Assembly (NCBI RefSeq): GCF_000467125.1
Contig: NZ_BATJ01000004.1
Coordinates: forward strand, 124,001-188,000
DNA from: Vibrio proteolyticus NBRC 13287
GTDB lineage: Bacteria > Pseudomonadota > Gammaproteobacteria > Enterobacterales > Vibrionaceae
DNA: 64,000 nucleotides
Direction: 5' to 3'
This document shows positions 63,297 to 64,000 of the stretch, one piece after another (position 1 is the stretch's first letter; every line of letters begins with the position of its first letter). The notes under the pieces are model-generated. The model searched no databases. It had not been told where the DNA came from and saw only the letters and a program-made list of their open reading frames with translations. Made by a program: the position numbers and the translations under genes.

Positions 63297-64000
63297 CTAC
63301 ATGTAACCGTGCATCGGTAGGCTCAATACTGAAGAGGATAGCTTTTCCGCGACAGGAAAATCACCTTCTTGATATCCTAGATAACCAAAAGCGGTTTGCA
63401 AGTGCAGACACTTCTCATAATAAACCATCGTCGGAATACCTTGAGATTCAAACTCACTTCTGGCTTTCTCACGGTCTTCGACAATGATTGTATACTGTGC
63501 CCATGAACTCGTAAAACCATGGGGTGGCTTAGGCGTTTTGAATCTAGACGAAAGTTTTTCATCATAAGCAGTTGCTGCGAGATTACGATTGACTAGTTCC
63601 TGGGGAAACTCAGATAGCTTTTCTAAAAGAATAGCAGCCTGTATAGTGTCCAATCGACTATTCATCCCAATCTGAACATTGTCATATTTATCTTTGCCTT
63701 TTCCGTGAATTCTCAAGGAGCGAACTTTTTCAGCAAGGTGATCACTATCTGTAAAAATGGCCCCACCATCACCATAACAACCTAGAGGCTTCGCTGGAAA
63801 AAAGCTTGTAGTAGCAATATCACCAAAACTCCCGGCTTTCTTTCCTTCTATTGTTCCACCGAAACCTTGCGCGGCATCTTCAATGATTTTTAAGCCATAC
63901 TCTTCTGCGATTCTTTTAATTTCCACATAATCGGCAGGAAGGCCGAAAAGATCCACTGTAATAATAGCCTTGAGATTTAATACACCTTCAGACTTTACTT
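63297..64000 (-). CDS. DegT/DnrJ-family sugar aminotransferase, WbpE-like (5' end outside window)
   Basis: This PLP enzyme transfers an amino group to a keto sugar nucleotide. The visible 234 residues contain the cofactor region IIEDAAQGFGG and the PLP lysine in SFFPAKPLGCYGDGGA, then GMNSRLDTIQAAILL. The lysine context is typical of WbpE/WlbC enzymes that make the 3-amino group of UDP-GlcNAc3NAcA. The frame stays open through the window edge (reading VLNLKAIITVDLFGLPADY), so the start lies beyond 64000 and about a third of the protein is missing. With the WbpI-like epimerase it suggests a diacetamido-uronic acid. Confidence 0.88.
   Translation of the reverse strand, partial: VKSEGVLNLKAIITVDLFGLPADYVEIKRIAEEYGLKIIEDAAQGFGGTIEGKKAGSFGDIATTSFFPAKPLGCYGDGGAIFTDSDHLAEKVRSLRIHGKGKDKYDNVQIGMNSRLDTIQAAILLEKLSEFPQELVNRNLAATAYDEKLSSRFKTPKPPHGFTSSWAQYTIIVEDREKARSEFESQGIPTMVYYEKCLHLQTAFGYLGYQEGDFPVAEKLSSSVLSLPMHGYM

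Overview
The window is a contiguous piece of a gammaproteobacterial chromosome, almost certainly a Vibrio. The evidence is gene content and order: argH fused to an acetyltransferase domain, ppc followed by the quorum-sensing regulator aphA, the frdABCD, hslVU-ftsN-cytR-priA-rpmE and metJBLF blocks, and an O-antigen-type polysaccharide locus that abuts an rjg-type metallo-beta-lactamase gene, the usual right border of Vibrio O-antigen/capsule loci. Species cannot be fixed from the sequence alone; a member of the cholerae/fluvialis/furnissii side of the genus is a reasonable guess.

Bases 1-49.8 kb are housekeeping backbone of balanced base composition. In order: mrcA (peptidoglycan synthesis); oxyR divergent from a peroxiredoxin-glutaredoxin fusion, with a textbook OxyR operator between them; the arginine genes argH, argGBC (leftward) and argE (rightward) with ArgR box pairs at both promoters; ppc; aphA; cysE-gpsA-secB-rhodanese; epmA; fumarate reductase frdABCD; the heat-shock protease hslVU with a sigma32-type promoter; ftsN; cytR; priA; rpmE; a malic enzyme; the methionine regulon (metJ divergent from metBL, then metF) with tandem met boxes; zapB; glpX; a ModF-like ATPase; groESL with a sigma32-type promoter; a SufR-like regulator; a small DUF3135-type protein; birA-murB; a GNAT acetyltransferase; pssA; and rjg.

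From 49.9 kb to the window end lies an accessory polysaccharide locus. It becomes strongly A+T-rich beyond about 51 kb. Two genes read rightward (an rmlB-like dehydratase with a short C terminus and a polyprenyl-phosphate sugar-1-phosphate transferase). They meet a long leftward block that runs off the window: a DegT-type sugar aminotransferase resembling WbpE, an ABC-exporter-like membrane domain without ATPase, a frameshifted glycosyltransferase, another glycosyltransferase, a WbpI/WecB-like UDP-sugar 2-epimerase, a strong intrinsic terminator, a short Wzz-like two-TM coiled-coil protein, Wzx, Wzy, a glycosyltransferase, a secreted protein resembling D-glucuronyl C5-epimerases, and a GT2 glycosyltransferase. 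The WbpE/WbpI pair suggests a diacetamido-uronic acid (ManNAc3NAcA type) in the polymer. The exported epimerase-like protein suggests that uronic residues may be converted to the L-gulo form after polymerisation, by analogy with alginate and heparosan. This is the most interesting hypothesis in the window.

No tRNA, rRNA, CRISPR array, insertion sequence or phage gene was recognised.
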